Assembly: GCF_037038585.1 (NCBI RefSeq) | Contig: NC_092541.1 | Coordinates: 2,849,445-2,913,444 of the forward strand | DNA: 64,000 nucleotides | Direction: 5' to 3' | Origin: Patagioenas fasciata | Lineage: Eukaryota > Chordata > Aves > Columbiformes > Columbidae | Shown here: positions 1 to 11,783 of the stretch, one piece after another | How positions within the stretch are numbered: the first letter of the stretch is position 1 | Layout: each line of letters starts with the position of its first letter | Translations under genes and position numbers: made by a program | Notes under the pieces: model-generated | Seen by the model: only the letters and a program-made list of their open reading frames with translations | Told to the model about the DNA's origin: nothing | Database searches by the model: none

Positions 1-2204
1 GCTCTGGAAGGACATTTTAAAAGTCCACAAAATACCCCGTGAGCACACAGAAGGCACCAAAGGAGACCAAGCATTACGATTACCACTCTGGGACTTTCTT
101 CTATCTCATTCCAGCGTAGTCAGTCATTCAATTTTAATCATAACTAATGCAATGCCTTTTACAAGAAGAGGTCGTGCTATATTCTAATCCATTTTGTAAT
201 TAAGCATAAATTTTAAAGAATCAATTGAACACAGTGATGAACTTACAGTTTACCCAAAGCCTTTGCTGCCAAGGGGGGTCCCTGTGCAATCACCAGACTT
301 AAAGGACGGGCTAAAGGACGGAACCGGCTCCCAGCCTCGGGCACGCCGCCTTATCTGGGAAACAATGTAAGGAATAAAGCGGTAATGCCATAAAGATAAG
401 GTGCAGAGGCAGGAGGAGTTTTTTAAGGAAGTATTTAAGAATAGAGCAAAAGAATGATCTGATTTGGAACTGAGCAGGAAAGGGAGGTTTTGACCCCGAG
501 AGGAAAGCCTTGTGAGGTGCTTGGAAGAGGCACTGGCAGAGCTGGAGCGTTATCTTCAGCCTTCGTCTCGGGCATCTTCCCGTTCCTCCAGTTAATGCCT
601 CTTCCCAGCCCAGGGGAAAACAATTTAGCCCAGGAACTTGAAACTGGAGTCAGGAGAAGTTGAGATGCCTCTCTCTGCCCTTTATCAGGGCATCTTTAAC
701 CAGAGCCAGGGTTTGAAACGTAGCAGAACTGGGCGCTGCAGAACTGCTGCCAGGTGCCGGATCTGGCCACAGCCCCCGGGGTGAGTTCGGCACCTCCAGC
801 CCAGGCCGAGCCGCGTCCCGCTCCGGCTCCACCGCGGCCGCTGTCGGCAGAGGGCAACGGCGGCCACGCGAAAACCCCGCAGAACCACCCGGGACACAGA
901 AAGCAGAGGTTTTTCCATCCTAATTCCAAACCGAGCAGCCCCCGAATCCATCTCCTTTCCCCAATCTGCGATCAGATGTCTGCCCCATCTGACAACGGAG
1001 CGTTTTCCCTCGTGTTGACACTGAGCTAAGTGTCTCTGCCCGTAGAAACACTTTCTCTGCAGCAAATGTTCCCTCCGCGCACACAAGTGCGAACATTCCC
1101 CAGCTCCCCCCGCGTTCAGCATCCGTCCGTCTGTCCATTCATCAGCGCGGAATCCGGGGAGATTCAATTTGCTTTCTTTCTAAAGCAGAGACGAACACTG
1201 CGTGCGCTTCAGACCCTCGCAGCCCCGCTGCAAAGGCGACGCTATGCAAATACAGTTGCTAAGGAGAAAACATCGCTCTCCCCACGTCCTCCTAAAAATA
1301 CTAATGAAAGGCCAGGGCCGGCGCTGGCAGCGCCGCGAGGCAGTGAACTCCACGCCGCCAGCACCGCCAACAGCCTGGAATGATTTGGTTTTGACCGCCC
1401 GATGACCTCGAGGGCTGCCCGGCCTGATGGACAGTCGCACCATTAGCCCTTTTAACACACATTCTTTCCCCGAAACGCAGACATCGCCGCGCGGCTTCGC
1501 GGGGAGAGCGAGCGCCATCTAAACCAGCCATGACCCTGCCCGCTGGGCGATGGCCCCGGGGCCGGGGGCTCGGTCGGGGAAGGACAGCGACAGCTCGGCT
1601 TTCACAAAGAGCCCCGAAACCCCCCGGATTCGCCCCAAGCCCGAGGGAACCGCAGCGCTGGGAGCCCGTGAGCCCGGCCCCGCAACAAAAGGAGGAGGCG
1701 AATCTCTCCATCTCTCTTTGTGTTTCCTGATGCTGGGGGTGGTTGATTTTTGGTTGGTTTGTTTGTTTTCTAACCCAAATAAACCATTCGGGAGCAGCCG
1801 TGCTGCTCCGTGTTCTTTTACCAGAGGACGTGAAATCCCAATTCCTTTTATTTACCCCCCTCTCTTCTGCTGAGCCATAATTTTTTGGTCTTATTATTCC
1901 AAGCAAAACGAGGTAAGAGCGAACGAGCCCTGCTGCTAATAGACCAGAACAACCCATTAATCCAGAGCAAAATTAAGCAGCACAAAGGTTAGGGAAACGA
2001 GAGTCTTGCTGGTTTTTAACCTCCTCACCGCGGCCTGAGCCTGCAGCTGACGGGAGGCTTTCCCACCCACTGTAATGAGATCTGGGCCAGGAGGTTTAGG
2101 TACAATCGGGGCTCTGTGGATATCCAGAGGTGCTTTATCTCGACAGAACCAGAATTTCTGCGGTATCTCCATTTTTCTGTCACCTAATGAAAGACTGAGA
2201 GCAA
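1..2204. other. Non-coding single-copy DNA with a CpG-rich patch
   Basis: The first 450 bases are AT-rich and carry no gene-like frame. From about 770 to 1720 the DNA becomes GC-rich with frequent CpG, and a perfect octamer motif ATGCAAAT sits at 1244-1251. The open frames here (up to 218 codons on the minus strand, 1301-1957) have low-complexity Arg/Gly/Pro composition typical of GC-rich DNA and match no family I know. The CpG patch could be a small CpG island or distal regulatory element. No transcription start, TATA box or first exon can be supported. Confidence 0.5.
770..1720. promoter_or_regulatory. Possible CpG island
   Basis: CpG dinucleotides are conspicuously dense (for example 805-880, 1180-1245 and 1490-1680), in contrast with the AT-rich flank at 1-450. 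CpG islands usually mark promoters or developmental enhancers in vertebrates. No exon with a donor site follows on either strand, so a promoter role is not shown. The patch may simply be GC-rich microchromosomal DNA. Confidence 0.3.
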
Positions 2205-2300
2205 AGCTCTGGTGCCTGCGCTGCCTCGGTTTCCCCAACTGAAAAATGAGGAGAATAATTAACCGTCCTCCATCAGGTTTATCACAAAGAACATCTATTA
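2205..2300 (-). repeat. Ancient MIR/L2-like amniote SINE fragment
   Basis: Read on the minus strand, this piece contains the classic MIR-type core of ancient tRNA-derived SINEs: a variant of the 'aaaatgggga aactgaggca' signature. On the plus strand it is seen as GCCTCGGTTTCCCCAACTG followed by an A-rich, AATAATTAA-containing stretch. The order matches the MIR/core-SINE consensus as I remember it. It is short and diverged, so the family name is tentative and needs a RepeatMasker check. Confidence 0.5.
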
Positions 2301-2730
2301 AGTCCTCCAATAGTACCAGGTGGAAGAGAATAAAACTCATAAATGTCTACAAATACACTGTGATTATACACATTCACTCTGCCTCAACCAGTAGCTCAAA
2401 AAACCACTGAATTCTGCTGGCAAAATTAATACAAACCAACAGAGTACGCTTTGAGCTGGAAGGAGTAGTGTGGAAAGAGAGGGGGATTTTCTGCCCCCTG
2501 CCCCAAAGAGATGATTCATTCCATCTAAAAATAAAATGGGTAAATAAATACAGATGCCAAACCCACAACACGGGGTGAGAAAGAAAAAGCTTTTCACGTC
2601 CTGGAGCAGGGCTGTGGCAGCCACGGCCCTGCCTGTCCCGCACTGCCGCCTCCTCCGCCGGCCCGCGCGCCACGCGGGGCTCCGGGAGCAAACGTCTGCT
2701 TCGTGTTCCCCAGCGGCACCGGGGGCTGAA
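2301..2730. other. Non-coding spacer before the 20-bp array
   Basis: An AT-rich half (2301-2560) leads to a GC-rich half (2600-2730). Open frames on both strands lack recognisable protein features, and the plus-strand one simply runs into the tandem array. Nothing else is evident. Confidence 0.5.
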
Positions 2731-3731
2731 CCTCGAGTGCATCTCATGCACCCTGAGTCCATCTCACAAACCTCGAGTCCATCTCACAAACCCGGAGTCT
2801 GTTCCATGAACCCTGAGTGCATCTCACAAACCCTTAGTCCATCTCACGAACCCCGAGTCCATCTCACGAAACCCGAGCCCATCTCATGAACCCCGAGTCC
2901 ATCTCACAAACCCTGAGCCCATCTCACGAACCCCGAGTCCATCTCACGAACCCCGAGCCCATCTCACGAACCCCGAGTCCATCTCACAAACCCTGAGCCC
3001 ATCTCACGAACCCCGAGTCCATCTCACGAACCCCGAGTCCATCTCACGAACCCCGAGCCCATCTCACGAACCCCGAGTCCATCTCACAAACCCCGAGTCC
3101 ATCTCACAAACCCTGAGCCTGTGTCACAAACCCTGAGTGTATGTCGCAAACCTCAAGTCTGTCTCATAAACCCTGAGTGAGTCTCATGAACCCCGAGTCC
3201 ATCTCACAAACCCTGAGTCTGTGTCACGAACTCGAGTGCATCTCACAAACCCCAAGTCCATCTCACGAACCCTGAGTCCATCTCATGAACCCCGAGTCCA
3301 TCTCACGAACCCGAGTCCATCTCACGAACCTCGAGTCCATCTCACAAACCCTGAGCCTGTGTCACAAACCCTGAGTGCATCTCACAAACCCCGAGTCCAT
3401 CTCATGAACCCTGACCCCGTCTCACAAACCCTGAGTCTGTGTCACAAACCCGAGTGCATCTCACAAACCTCAAGTCCATCTCACAAACCTCAAGTCCATC
3501 TCACGAACCCCGAGTCCATCTCATGAACCCCGAGTCCATCTCACAAACCTCCAGTCCGACTCATAAACCCCGAGTCCATCTCACAAACTCCAAGTCCATC
3601 TCACAAACCCCGAGTCCATCTCACAAACCCCAAGTCCATCTCACAAACCCCGAGTCCAACTCACAAACCTCAAGTCCAACTCACAAACCTCAAGTCCATC
3701 TCACAAACCCCGACTCTGTCTCACAAACCCT
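2731..3731. repeat. Minisatellite, 20-bp unit, about 50 copies
   Basis: The unit is close to ATCTCACAAACCCCGAGTCC and repeats with strict 20-base spacing (for example 2941-3080), with mostly C/T and G/A substitutions between copies. The plus strand is very poor in G relative to C, giving strong strand asymmetry. Because 20 is not a multiple of three, the frames shift and recur every 60 bases. This explains the long SHEPRVHLTNPES-like open frames, which are not genes. Copies toward the right end (3120-3230 and 3400-3730) are more diverged, as expected for array edges. Copy number is likely polymorphic. Confidence 0.95.
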
Positions 3732-6700
3732 GCCTGGGCAGCGGCGTCACCGCGGGGGCCAAAGCCTCCGAACTTTCTCATTGCTGGAGATCTAAGCTCA
3801 GAAAGCGGCTGTGTCCGAAACACAAACACTCGCCCCGTTTTTCCTACGCTGGGAGAGACATTGAGCTTGGAGGGGCCGGTTGAGCCCCACAGCGTGTTTT
3901 GTGAAGACTGAGAACACGGGGAGCGTTTAAACTCCTCTTAACAGGAGGCAGAGGGAAACTTCAGACATCTCCAGCCTGCTCTGCGTCCAGGAAAACCTTA
4001 CAGGGGCCTGTCATTATTTTTGTAGAGCTGCTCCCCGCATCGCTGCCGTTCTGCTGCTGTTTGTTTGCCCTGGCGCGGGGGCCGACAGCAGAGCCGTCTG
4101 ACCCCCAGCGTGGCCAGCGCTCCGACACGGGAACCTTGGCACGGGGCTTTGCCGGGGTGACCCCCGAGTCCCATCTGTCCGCACGCTGACTCCTCCGGCA
4201 TGTGGAAAATGCAGCTGGCCTGTCTCCAGAATGCCTCCTGCAAGACCGACCCATCTGCATCTTTTCTGCTTTATCCAAGTTTGCAGTATGGCATATTTCC
4301 CCCTTCTCAAAAATTAACTCTTTCTGCCCAGGATTCAGTTCAAGCAAAATGAAGGAGGCATTAGCAGCAAGTTTAGACTGACTCAGACCTGCACAGATCC
4401 ATGCTTAAGCTCAATTATACTCGGAATTTACTTTATGGTGGTTAAGAAAATAATGTGTCCCTTTATTCTCTGCCTTCCCCCAGGAGGGTTTATCCATCTC
4501 AGCCATCGGCAGAACCGTCGCATCCCTGGAGACAAGAAGATGCTGCTGGTACCGCTGAGGGACAAGCTCAGAACAGAGAGTTGCCCGATTGCGGCGATTC
4601 CTGGGAAACTGCAGCCGGGGGGATTTTAGGAGAATGATGAGGTGGGGGCTGCAGTTCCACTTGGTTGGAAACAACAGCGGCCTCGGTTCTTTGGGGAGCC
4701 TGCTGAACAGGGAGTTAGTGGTTGAAGATCTTGGGGGCCACATTTCCAGCCCCAGTGCGGGTCCGTACGCCTTCCAGCAATCAGCCAAATATCTACAGGG
4801 CTGTAAATTGCAGAGGAATCCGCAGCCCGAGTTGGGAGCCCATGGGCACAAACCAGGGGTATTCAACAACCGGCCTGTCATTTAAAACTGGCTTCAAATA
4901 TAGGAGGAAAAGAGCAAAACAAAGCCGTGTTGGCTTCAACTCTTTGCCACCCCATGCCATAGCCTGGGGATTTCCCTCGCACCTCCCCACAAACCCTGGA
5001 TAGCCCAAGGAACAAGGATTGACATTCAGATACATTTGGCCACGCTCCTGAAATTCCTGGTTTTCCACTTCATTTAGATGAGTAACATCTCAAAACAAAC
5101 GCCGGCACCCACAAAGCCGTCCTTGCAACCCAGGGGGGCCGCTGGCTCCGCCGAGGCTGAGCACACCTGAGAGGGCACAAAACCTCCCCTGGCTTCATTT
5201 GAACAGGGCCAGAATTGCACTTCACGGCGCAGAATCCACCTCCAAATTACCTGGGAGTGAGGATCCAACACCCGCAGGCATCTTAGAGAACTCCCAACTT
5301 TGATTAACAAATTACAACTGAGCTTTCGCTCCCGTAGGCTAAAACACATAATAACCCAAGAATTAACTTCAATGCATTCACAGGATTAACGTTGTACCAA
5401 GGGCTGGTAATTAAAAGCATCCTGATAAAGACTCAGCCAAAAATTAATTAATAAAAAGAGAAATAACATTGTAACATCAGATCTGTGGGTTTGATACTCC
5501 AGCTCGCACAATTAAACAAATCTCTTCCACTCGCTGGAAACCTGGCACTAAGGGGATGTGAGAGCTTTGGGCAGGGGGGTGAGCATGGTTGGGGTGCAAA
5601 GCTGAGCTTTGCTGTTCCCCAGGCTCTGACACAGGGAACCCAGAGCAGCTGCTCGCTCAGCTCGGCCTCGCTCCTTCCCCTTCCAGTCGCCTCCTCCTTC
5701 TTTGCTTTTAAACTTTGAGTTTTTGCAATCAGGAAAAAAAATGGCAGCCATTAGAAACACTAGTTAGGGACTTAGTCCAGAATCAATTTTAATTAAAAAC
5801 ACACCGCTTTAATGTCGAACATGGTCATTTTTAGCACTGCTGTTGGCTTGAGGGTCTGCGGCACCGTTTCTCTGCAGGACCGGCCCTGTTGGTGATGGGG
5901 CTGGATGGGAAGCCCTGGGGGCTGGGGAGCCCTCTCTGCCTTGAAACAATGGGTCATGGGCCTAATGATGGGATGGGTTTCATTTTGGGGAGGGGGGATC
6001 TGTGGGTGAGAAGGGGCAGACGAGGCGGTTGTGGGGGTAAATAAACTGGAAAGAAGAGCTTGGAGGTTTTACGAGAGCCGCTGTGACCCAGAGTCGGTTG
6101 GTCACATGCAGCCAGTGCCCATTACCAAATCAATAAGCATTAAATCAACCTCATTTTCTACTATTTAAATTAACTATAACTGTTTTAATTGCAGATTCAT
6201 AGCCTGCAAACTGCTTATTACGCTTTACATTATAGCTGAGATTTGCTTGCACGTTACAGACCATTGAGAGCACTCGACAAACCCAGCCCTGCTGAAACCT
6301 TCCCCCCTCAGCCCCCCGTGTGCAGGAGGAGACCCATTAAACCCAGGAGCCGCGGGAAGGGAGGGAACACTTGGCGTGGGAGCTGGGCACGGGTGCCACA
6401 GCCACGCAGAAACGAAGGGCAAGTTCCCGCTCCCATGGACGATGCCGCTGGGGTCCCAGCCCCAGGCTGGCTCTGCTGGGGGGGATGTGGGGTGCACCTC
6501 CAAGGGCTGGAAAATGGGTCCCTTAGCGCTCAGGTGAGGTTATAGGTTATAAATCCTACAGAAGAGCCTCCAGCAGCACTGGGCAGGGTGGAGAGATGGG
6601 ATGAGACAACCCAAGGGGTAAAATGAGGCCAGGGACACCCTGAGGTGGGGCTGCCCAGCAAGGCTGAGCTCTTGGAGGCAGGAACTAAACCCCAGGGAAA

Positions 6701-7134
6701 GCAGAGTCAGGGCCAAGCCCTGCAAAGCAGGGCGGCACCGCTTGCCTGGGGCCTCACCCTTGCTCAGAGCTTTATTGCATTGCTCCCTAATTTCCAGATT
6801 GCTCTCCAGCGAAGCACAGACGTGCTTGATTAAGAAATATAAAAATGCTATCCCACCATTAAGGGCAGGAGCTCTTTAAACAAGTTTTCACGTTTCCTAA
6901 GGAGCGCACGCCCCGGGTTGGGCCCTGGACATCGTCCTGGTGTTTTGTCCCTGGTGCTCCTGTCTGCCGGTTCTGTCTCTGAGAGAAGGAACAGCCCGGA
7001 GGTAAACGGGAGTGTGTTAATTTTTTATGCGTGTCAGCCTCTTGACGTTCGTGCTGGATGGAGCGGCCCCTGGGTCAGTGGCAGCGACCCCGGCAGCGCT
7101 CAGACACGCGCAGAGTAAACACTTGCGGGTGGGC
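3732..7134. other. Non-coding DNA between arrays, with AT-rich islands
   Basis: No gene-like reading frame is recognisable. Two AT-rich islands rich in TTAAT/ATTA words (5340-5480 and 6110-6245) stand out from moderately GC-rich surroundings and look like possible conserved non-coding elements. A G-rich run (5985-6030) could form a G-quadruplex on the plus strand. The open frames are short and of random composition. Confidence 0.45.
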
Positions 7135-7801
7135 GCTGGGTGGATGGGCAACGATGGGTGGATGTGCAGCAATGGGTGGATGTGCAGCACTGGGTGGATG
7201 TGCAGCGCTGGGTGGATGTGCAGGGCTGGGTGGATGTGCAGGGCTGGGTGGATGTGCAGCACTGGGTGGATGTGCAGCAATGGGTGGATGTGCAGCAGTG
7301 GGTGGATGTGCAGTACTGGGTGGATGTGCAGCAGTGGGTGGATGTGCAGCAGTGGGTGGATGTGCAGCGTTGGGTGGATGTGCAGCAATGGGTGGATGTG
7401 CAGCGCTGGGTGGATGTGCAGCACTGGGTGGATGTGCAGCAATGGGTGGATGTGCAGCAGTGGGTGGATGTGCAGCGCTGGGTGGATGTGCAGCGCTGGG
7501 TGGATGTGCAGCAGTGGGTGGATGTGCAGCAGTGGGTGGATGTGCAGGGCTGGGTGGATGTGCAGGGCTGGGTGGATGTGCAGCAGTGGGTGGATGTGCA
7601 GGGCTGGGTGGATGTGCAGTGCTGGGTGGATGTGCAGCAGTGGGTGGATGTGCAGCACTGGGTGGATGTGCAGCGTTGGGTGGATGTGCAGCAATGGGTG
7701 GATGTGCAGCGCTGGGTGGATGTGCAGCAATGGGTGGATGTGCAGCGTTGGGTGGATGTGGAGCAATGGGTGGTGGATGTGCAGCGCTGGGTGGATGTGC
7801 A
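7135..7801. repeat. Minisatellite, 18-bp unit, about 37 copies
   Basis: The unit is TGGATGTGCAGCACTGGG with variation confined almost entirely to three bases after GTGCAG (CAC, CAA, CAG, CGC, GGC and similar). The array is very regular, with one 3-base insertion near 7770. Since 18 is divisible by three and the unit has no stop in several frames, at least four reading frames stay open through the array: WVDVQQ-, GWMCSS- and GGCAAV-type repeats on plus, and LHIHPL-type on minus. These are artefacts of unit length. No signal peptide, splice site or start context supports a protein. Confidence 0.95.
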
Positions 7802-8179
7802 GAACTTTGCTTGGTGCTCCTGCGGGCTGTGCTGCAGGGACAGTCAGGGACCCCGTTGCCCCGGAGCTCGGCAAAGCAAGTCCCTCAGTAACTTTGTGGA
7901 GCTCTTCTTGACGGACTTGGCATCGCTCGTGAGAAGCCACTGGTCAGCAGCGGAGGTTGACACGTGCCGTTCTCCCCCAGCTCTCCAAGGGACAGCTTCG
8001 TCCCCATGATTTCCCACCTGCTTGTTTTTGCGCCCCAGCTGTGCGCCATGGCAAATAGATCCTCATTGCGAGTTAAAGTGATCTCTGCTAAAGCCCCTGG
8101 CTCCCGTACAATCACTCAGTGACACTAGTGACAAAGCTGAGATCAAGGACGGATGGAACGATGGAATTGTTGTCCCTGC
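7802..8179. other. Non-coding spacer between the 18-bp array and a CR1 fragment
   Basis: Unique sequence with no recognisable gene. The frames that span it are continuations of the open frames of the array on the left. Confidence 0.4.
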
Positions 8180-8336
8180 AGGTGGTGAGAGCCCAGCCCA
8201 GGTACCCAGAGAGGTGGTGGATGAACCATCCCTGGAGACATCCCAGACCAGGCTGGACGGGGCTCTGAGCAACCTGAGCTGGTGAAGATGTCCCTGCTCA
8301 TGGCAGGGGTGACACTGGGGGAGCTGGGAAGGTCCC
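8180..8336 (+). mobile_element. CR1 LINE 3' end fragment
   Basis: The order and wording match the avian CR1 3' region: GAGAGGTGGTGGATG at 8210-8224, then CATCCCTGGAGACAT, then CAGGCTGGACGGGGCTCTGA, GCAACCTGAGCTGGT, ATGTCCCTGCTCATGGCAGG and finally AAGGTCCCT. CR1 elements are 5'-truncated non-LTR retrotransposons and the dominant transposable element of birds. This copy is a few percent to perhaps 15 percent diverged from what I remember of the consensus. It stops before the usual terminal ATTCTATG repeats, so the last 25 bases or so are missing or decayed. It has no coding capacity. Confidence 0.9.
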
Positions 8337-11300
8337 TAACAAGGTTTTCTCAGCATCACCAGGTCTGTCTTTGGGGGTTTCTGCCAGGCCAGAGCACCCG
8401 GGGAAAGATCAAGCGCTCAGTCCTGCGTGTGGGCTGCCCTGCGTGGAGGAGGCTGCTCACAGCATCTTGGCCCAATCTCTCGAGTCTGAACGAGAAATTA
8501 AATTCTGGGCTCCCAGGTTTTCTATCTGCACAGCTGGCTCCGTAACAGGAATCCTGCATGCATGCTGGGTATAAGCCGGGACTACTTTAACATCTAATTT
8601 CGGCACAGCAAGAATTAGCTCATCCATAAATGACAGCAGGCCTGCAGCTCCTCTGTCCTCTCAAATGCCCAAAGCACAGATTAGCGATAAAAATATCTGA
8701 TTTTCTAGATGCTATACTTGATAATAAGCTAGTGAATTCCCCTGGATGGATTTCTTAAACAGTCCCTTTTACTCAACAACCTGCCCCCGCCGAGAACCAT
8801 CGTTTCCAAGGCTACGTCAGCGGACACCCCCCCAGACCCAGGGCCCGGCCCCGCTGGGACAGCTAATAGCAGGGATTAGTGAGCTACCCAATATCACGAC
8901 TCTCTCCGCGAATTCCCTGCTCTCCATTACTGCCCAGGGCGCCGCTGGAGCCGCTGAGCACTTTGCAGCCATTAAAGTCCCCGGAGCGCAGAGCTGGGAG
9001 CCCATTGTCCTCAGCCTCCCTCTCCAACATCCTCTTCCTCAGGAATGGAAGAAAATAAGATGTTAAAAGAAACGTGTAAATAATTATAACCAGACTTGAA
9101 AGCCTGTCACCAAAATGTGCCAATGTTGTTCCACAGAGGAGGTTCCTACCCCGTTCTCTGGGCTCTCAAGGTGAAGAGCATGGAGAAGACCCCGTAAGCA
9201 GCTTCTTACAAAAGTCCCTCTCTCCCATCACCCAACTTTGCTTGAACCCATCCTGAGGCACCAGTCTGGGCTGCACCCCATGCTGGGACCCCGTGCAGAC
9301 AGCACCATGAGCCCGGGGTGCGGTGGGACGCTCGGCTCCGGGCAGGACGGCGGGCGCTCGACTCCTCACGCTCCAACTCGGGAACGTGGATAACGCACCG
9401 GACCCCCGAGGAATCGGAGAAAAATGAGGGGATGCACAGGGCTCTAATAGGGAGGCAAAGGTCCCCGCCCAGGTAGGAGAAAATGTGCAATAAAATTGGC
9501 CAATTTGGCTTAACAGGTAATTACAGAGTTAATAAAACCAGGCTCCTTGACACGGTAGGTCCTAACGGCATAGCCTGTGTCATGGGCACTAAGTGACTTT
9601 TTGCGTTGCTGCTCATTGATCCAGGCGGCGGTAACAGCTCCGGATTGGATCGATGCAGCTGTCGCGGGCGGCAGCGGCCGCGCTCGCACGCCGCGGCACT
9701 TCACATGAAGAACTTCGCTGCTCTTGCACTGTGACCTGTTTGGAAATGAAACATCTGGCCATTTACCTCTGCTGCTTTTAATACAAAGATTAATCCATGC
9801 TATGAACTATTTGCCAGGAAGATCCATTTCCCTTCTTTAAAGAGCGTAGCAGCGAGTTGCACCGCAAAAAGAAGTGGCAGCTTCTCATGTTTGTAAAGTT
9901 TTATTTTAATTAAAAAGTTTTGGAATTTTAAAAAGCAAAATGCCAAAACTCATGCAACACGCGAGTCTGGGTCAGGGACCACAACCAGAAACAATCTCTC
10001 TCCATCCTGCCAGTTCCCCAACCCAAACTTCTTCATTTGCCATTTGAAAACAAAACCTGAACACCTCTGCCAAACCAAGGTGTTTAGTCGCTGCCTCTCT
10101 GCTGTCACACACAGGATTCCATAGAAACTGTAAGAGATCAAATCATTTCAAACAACTGTGAAATTTGGCTGCAACCGGTAAAAAACCTGAGTGTGGAATC
10201 AGCACCACTCAGCTGGGGCGAGCAATGAACTTCACCCCCCCTTAGAAATCCAGATAAAAGCAGTGAGTTGCTAGCAGGAAGCAGAGGGTGCAGCGAACAT
10301 TCCTGTTGGTTTGACCTCCCCAGGTACAAATACCTGCAGGGCAACCAGCACAAGGAGCCAGGGCACGGAGTGACCCGGCAGGGCCAGGAATGTCACCACA
10401 GCTCAGCGCCGCATTTTTCAGCCACCCCAGCACCGCACACCTGCGGCTCGGAGCCCTTGCAGTTGGTATAAACTGCCGAAACAAAGAAATACAGCCGGAT
10501 TAATAATTAACTATGCCAGGCGGGCACCTTTAAACATTACCCAGAATATATTTACAGATTGCTGTAGAGCTGCTCCAGCTGGAGAAAGTTTCCACAAGCT
10601 CAGTCACCCGTGCTCTGCCCAAGTGCGTGCGGTGCTGCTGGGAGCAAAGCGATTCATCAGGGCTGGAATTCGGCGCGGCCTCGCATGGCAGCTCCAGCCC
10701 AGGGCCGGGAAGCACGGTCTGCTGGGGCCAGCACCAGACTGGAACTGGGGCACTGGGCTCAAACGTCGGCGCTGGCAGCGCCGCCCCGGGCACGGTGCAG
10801 AGCCCCTGGCTCTGCTCCCCAGCTGCGGGCAGCACAGACAGAAAGATGGTAGAATAAAAAGAGAGGGTCTTGTATCGTGAAAACCGTCTCACTAAACACC
10901 TTTGGGAAAAGCAGGAGAGGAGCAGGGCCCAGCCTGCAGCAGGAGCCGCCCTGGCTCGCACCAGGGACCCAGAACGGTGCCTCCTCTGCTGGGAGCGCAT
11001 TAGCTTGGGAACGGGGATTTTCTGTTCATCTGGGGAGTTCGGGTCTCACGAGCACATCACAGTGCCCAAGCTCAAAGACGGGACCAGCACCAGTCACGTC
11101 CTGGGGCCCACAGCCAGCAACACGGCACTGAAACACAACACGCTTCTGCGACCGGTTCCGACTGGGAGAGGAATATATTTGGGCATCCTTTGCAGGATAA
11201 GTGCATGAAGCTAAACATGTGCTCGAGAAACACATCTCCCTGGGCCAGACACACCTGTGTGGCTCCTGAATTCCCAGCTCCCAGCCTGGCTGGGGCAGGT

Positions 11301-11783
11301 GAATGACTCGCAGCCATTGTATCAACTGTTTCCCTACAAGAAGACAAGTCTGTCAAATCTTTACAGCCTCATCTGTAGAGACCAGATACACACACACCCT
11401 GCAGGACAAGAGAAACGAAAAACATCCAGTCGCTTCTTCACAAGCATTCCCACTTTAACTAAATATTTGCAATCTGTTTATACAGAGGGAGCTGCATGAC
11501 CTTTTATAGAGAACAAGAACCAGCTCCACAGCCCTCGCAATCTGCCAGTCACCCCCGAGCCCTCAAAACCGCAGTAAAAACGCTGTCATTATCCTCCCCC
11601 CGTGAAGGAAAGACAACCACTGCTCTTTCAGAAACACAGCTGAAGATTTAGCTAAGTTGTCATTTTCTTTCCTGACTAAAAGATTTCTGAGGGGTACGAT
11701 AAAGTGCAATGCAAACACCAAAGAGCTTTCCAGCCCGCATCAGTAACTGTGAGCCCTGTGAGGCGCCACAGCCCCCACCGGCC
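8337..11783. other. Non-coding DNA with an AT-rich island and CpG-rich patches
   Basis: 8575-8745 is an AT-rich island with homeodomain-type cores (CATCTAATTT, GATTAGCGATAAAA). A second AT-rich island (9720-9950) follows a short CpG-dense patch at 9655-9700. A further CpG-rich patch lies at 10610-10830. No reading frame has protein-like composition, and no exon with both good splice sites and a supported product was found. Confidence 0.45.

Noticed and set aside
1301..1957. Minus-strand frame of 218 codons
   Set aside because: Low-complexity composition in CpG-rich DNA; no start context, domains or splice signals.
7017..8009. Long overlapping frames (277-307 codons) on both strands
   Set aside because: They are generated by the stop-free 18-bp repeat. 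Four mutually overlapping frames cannot all be genes, and none has splice, start or domain support.
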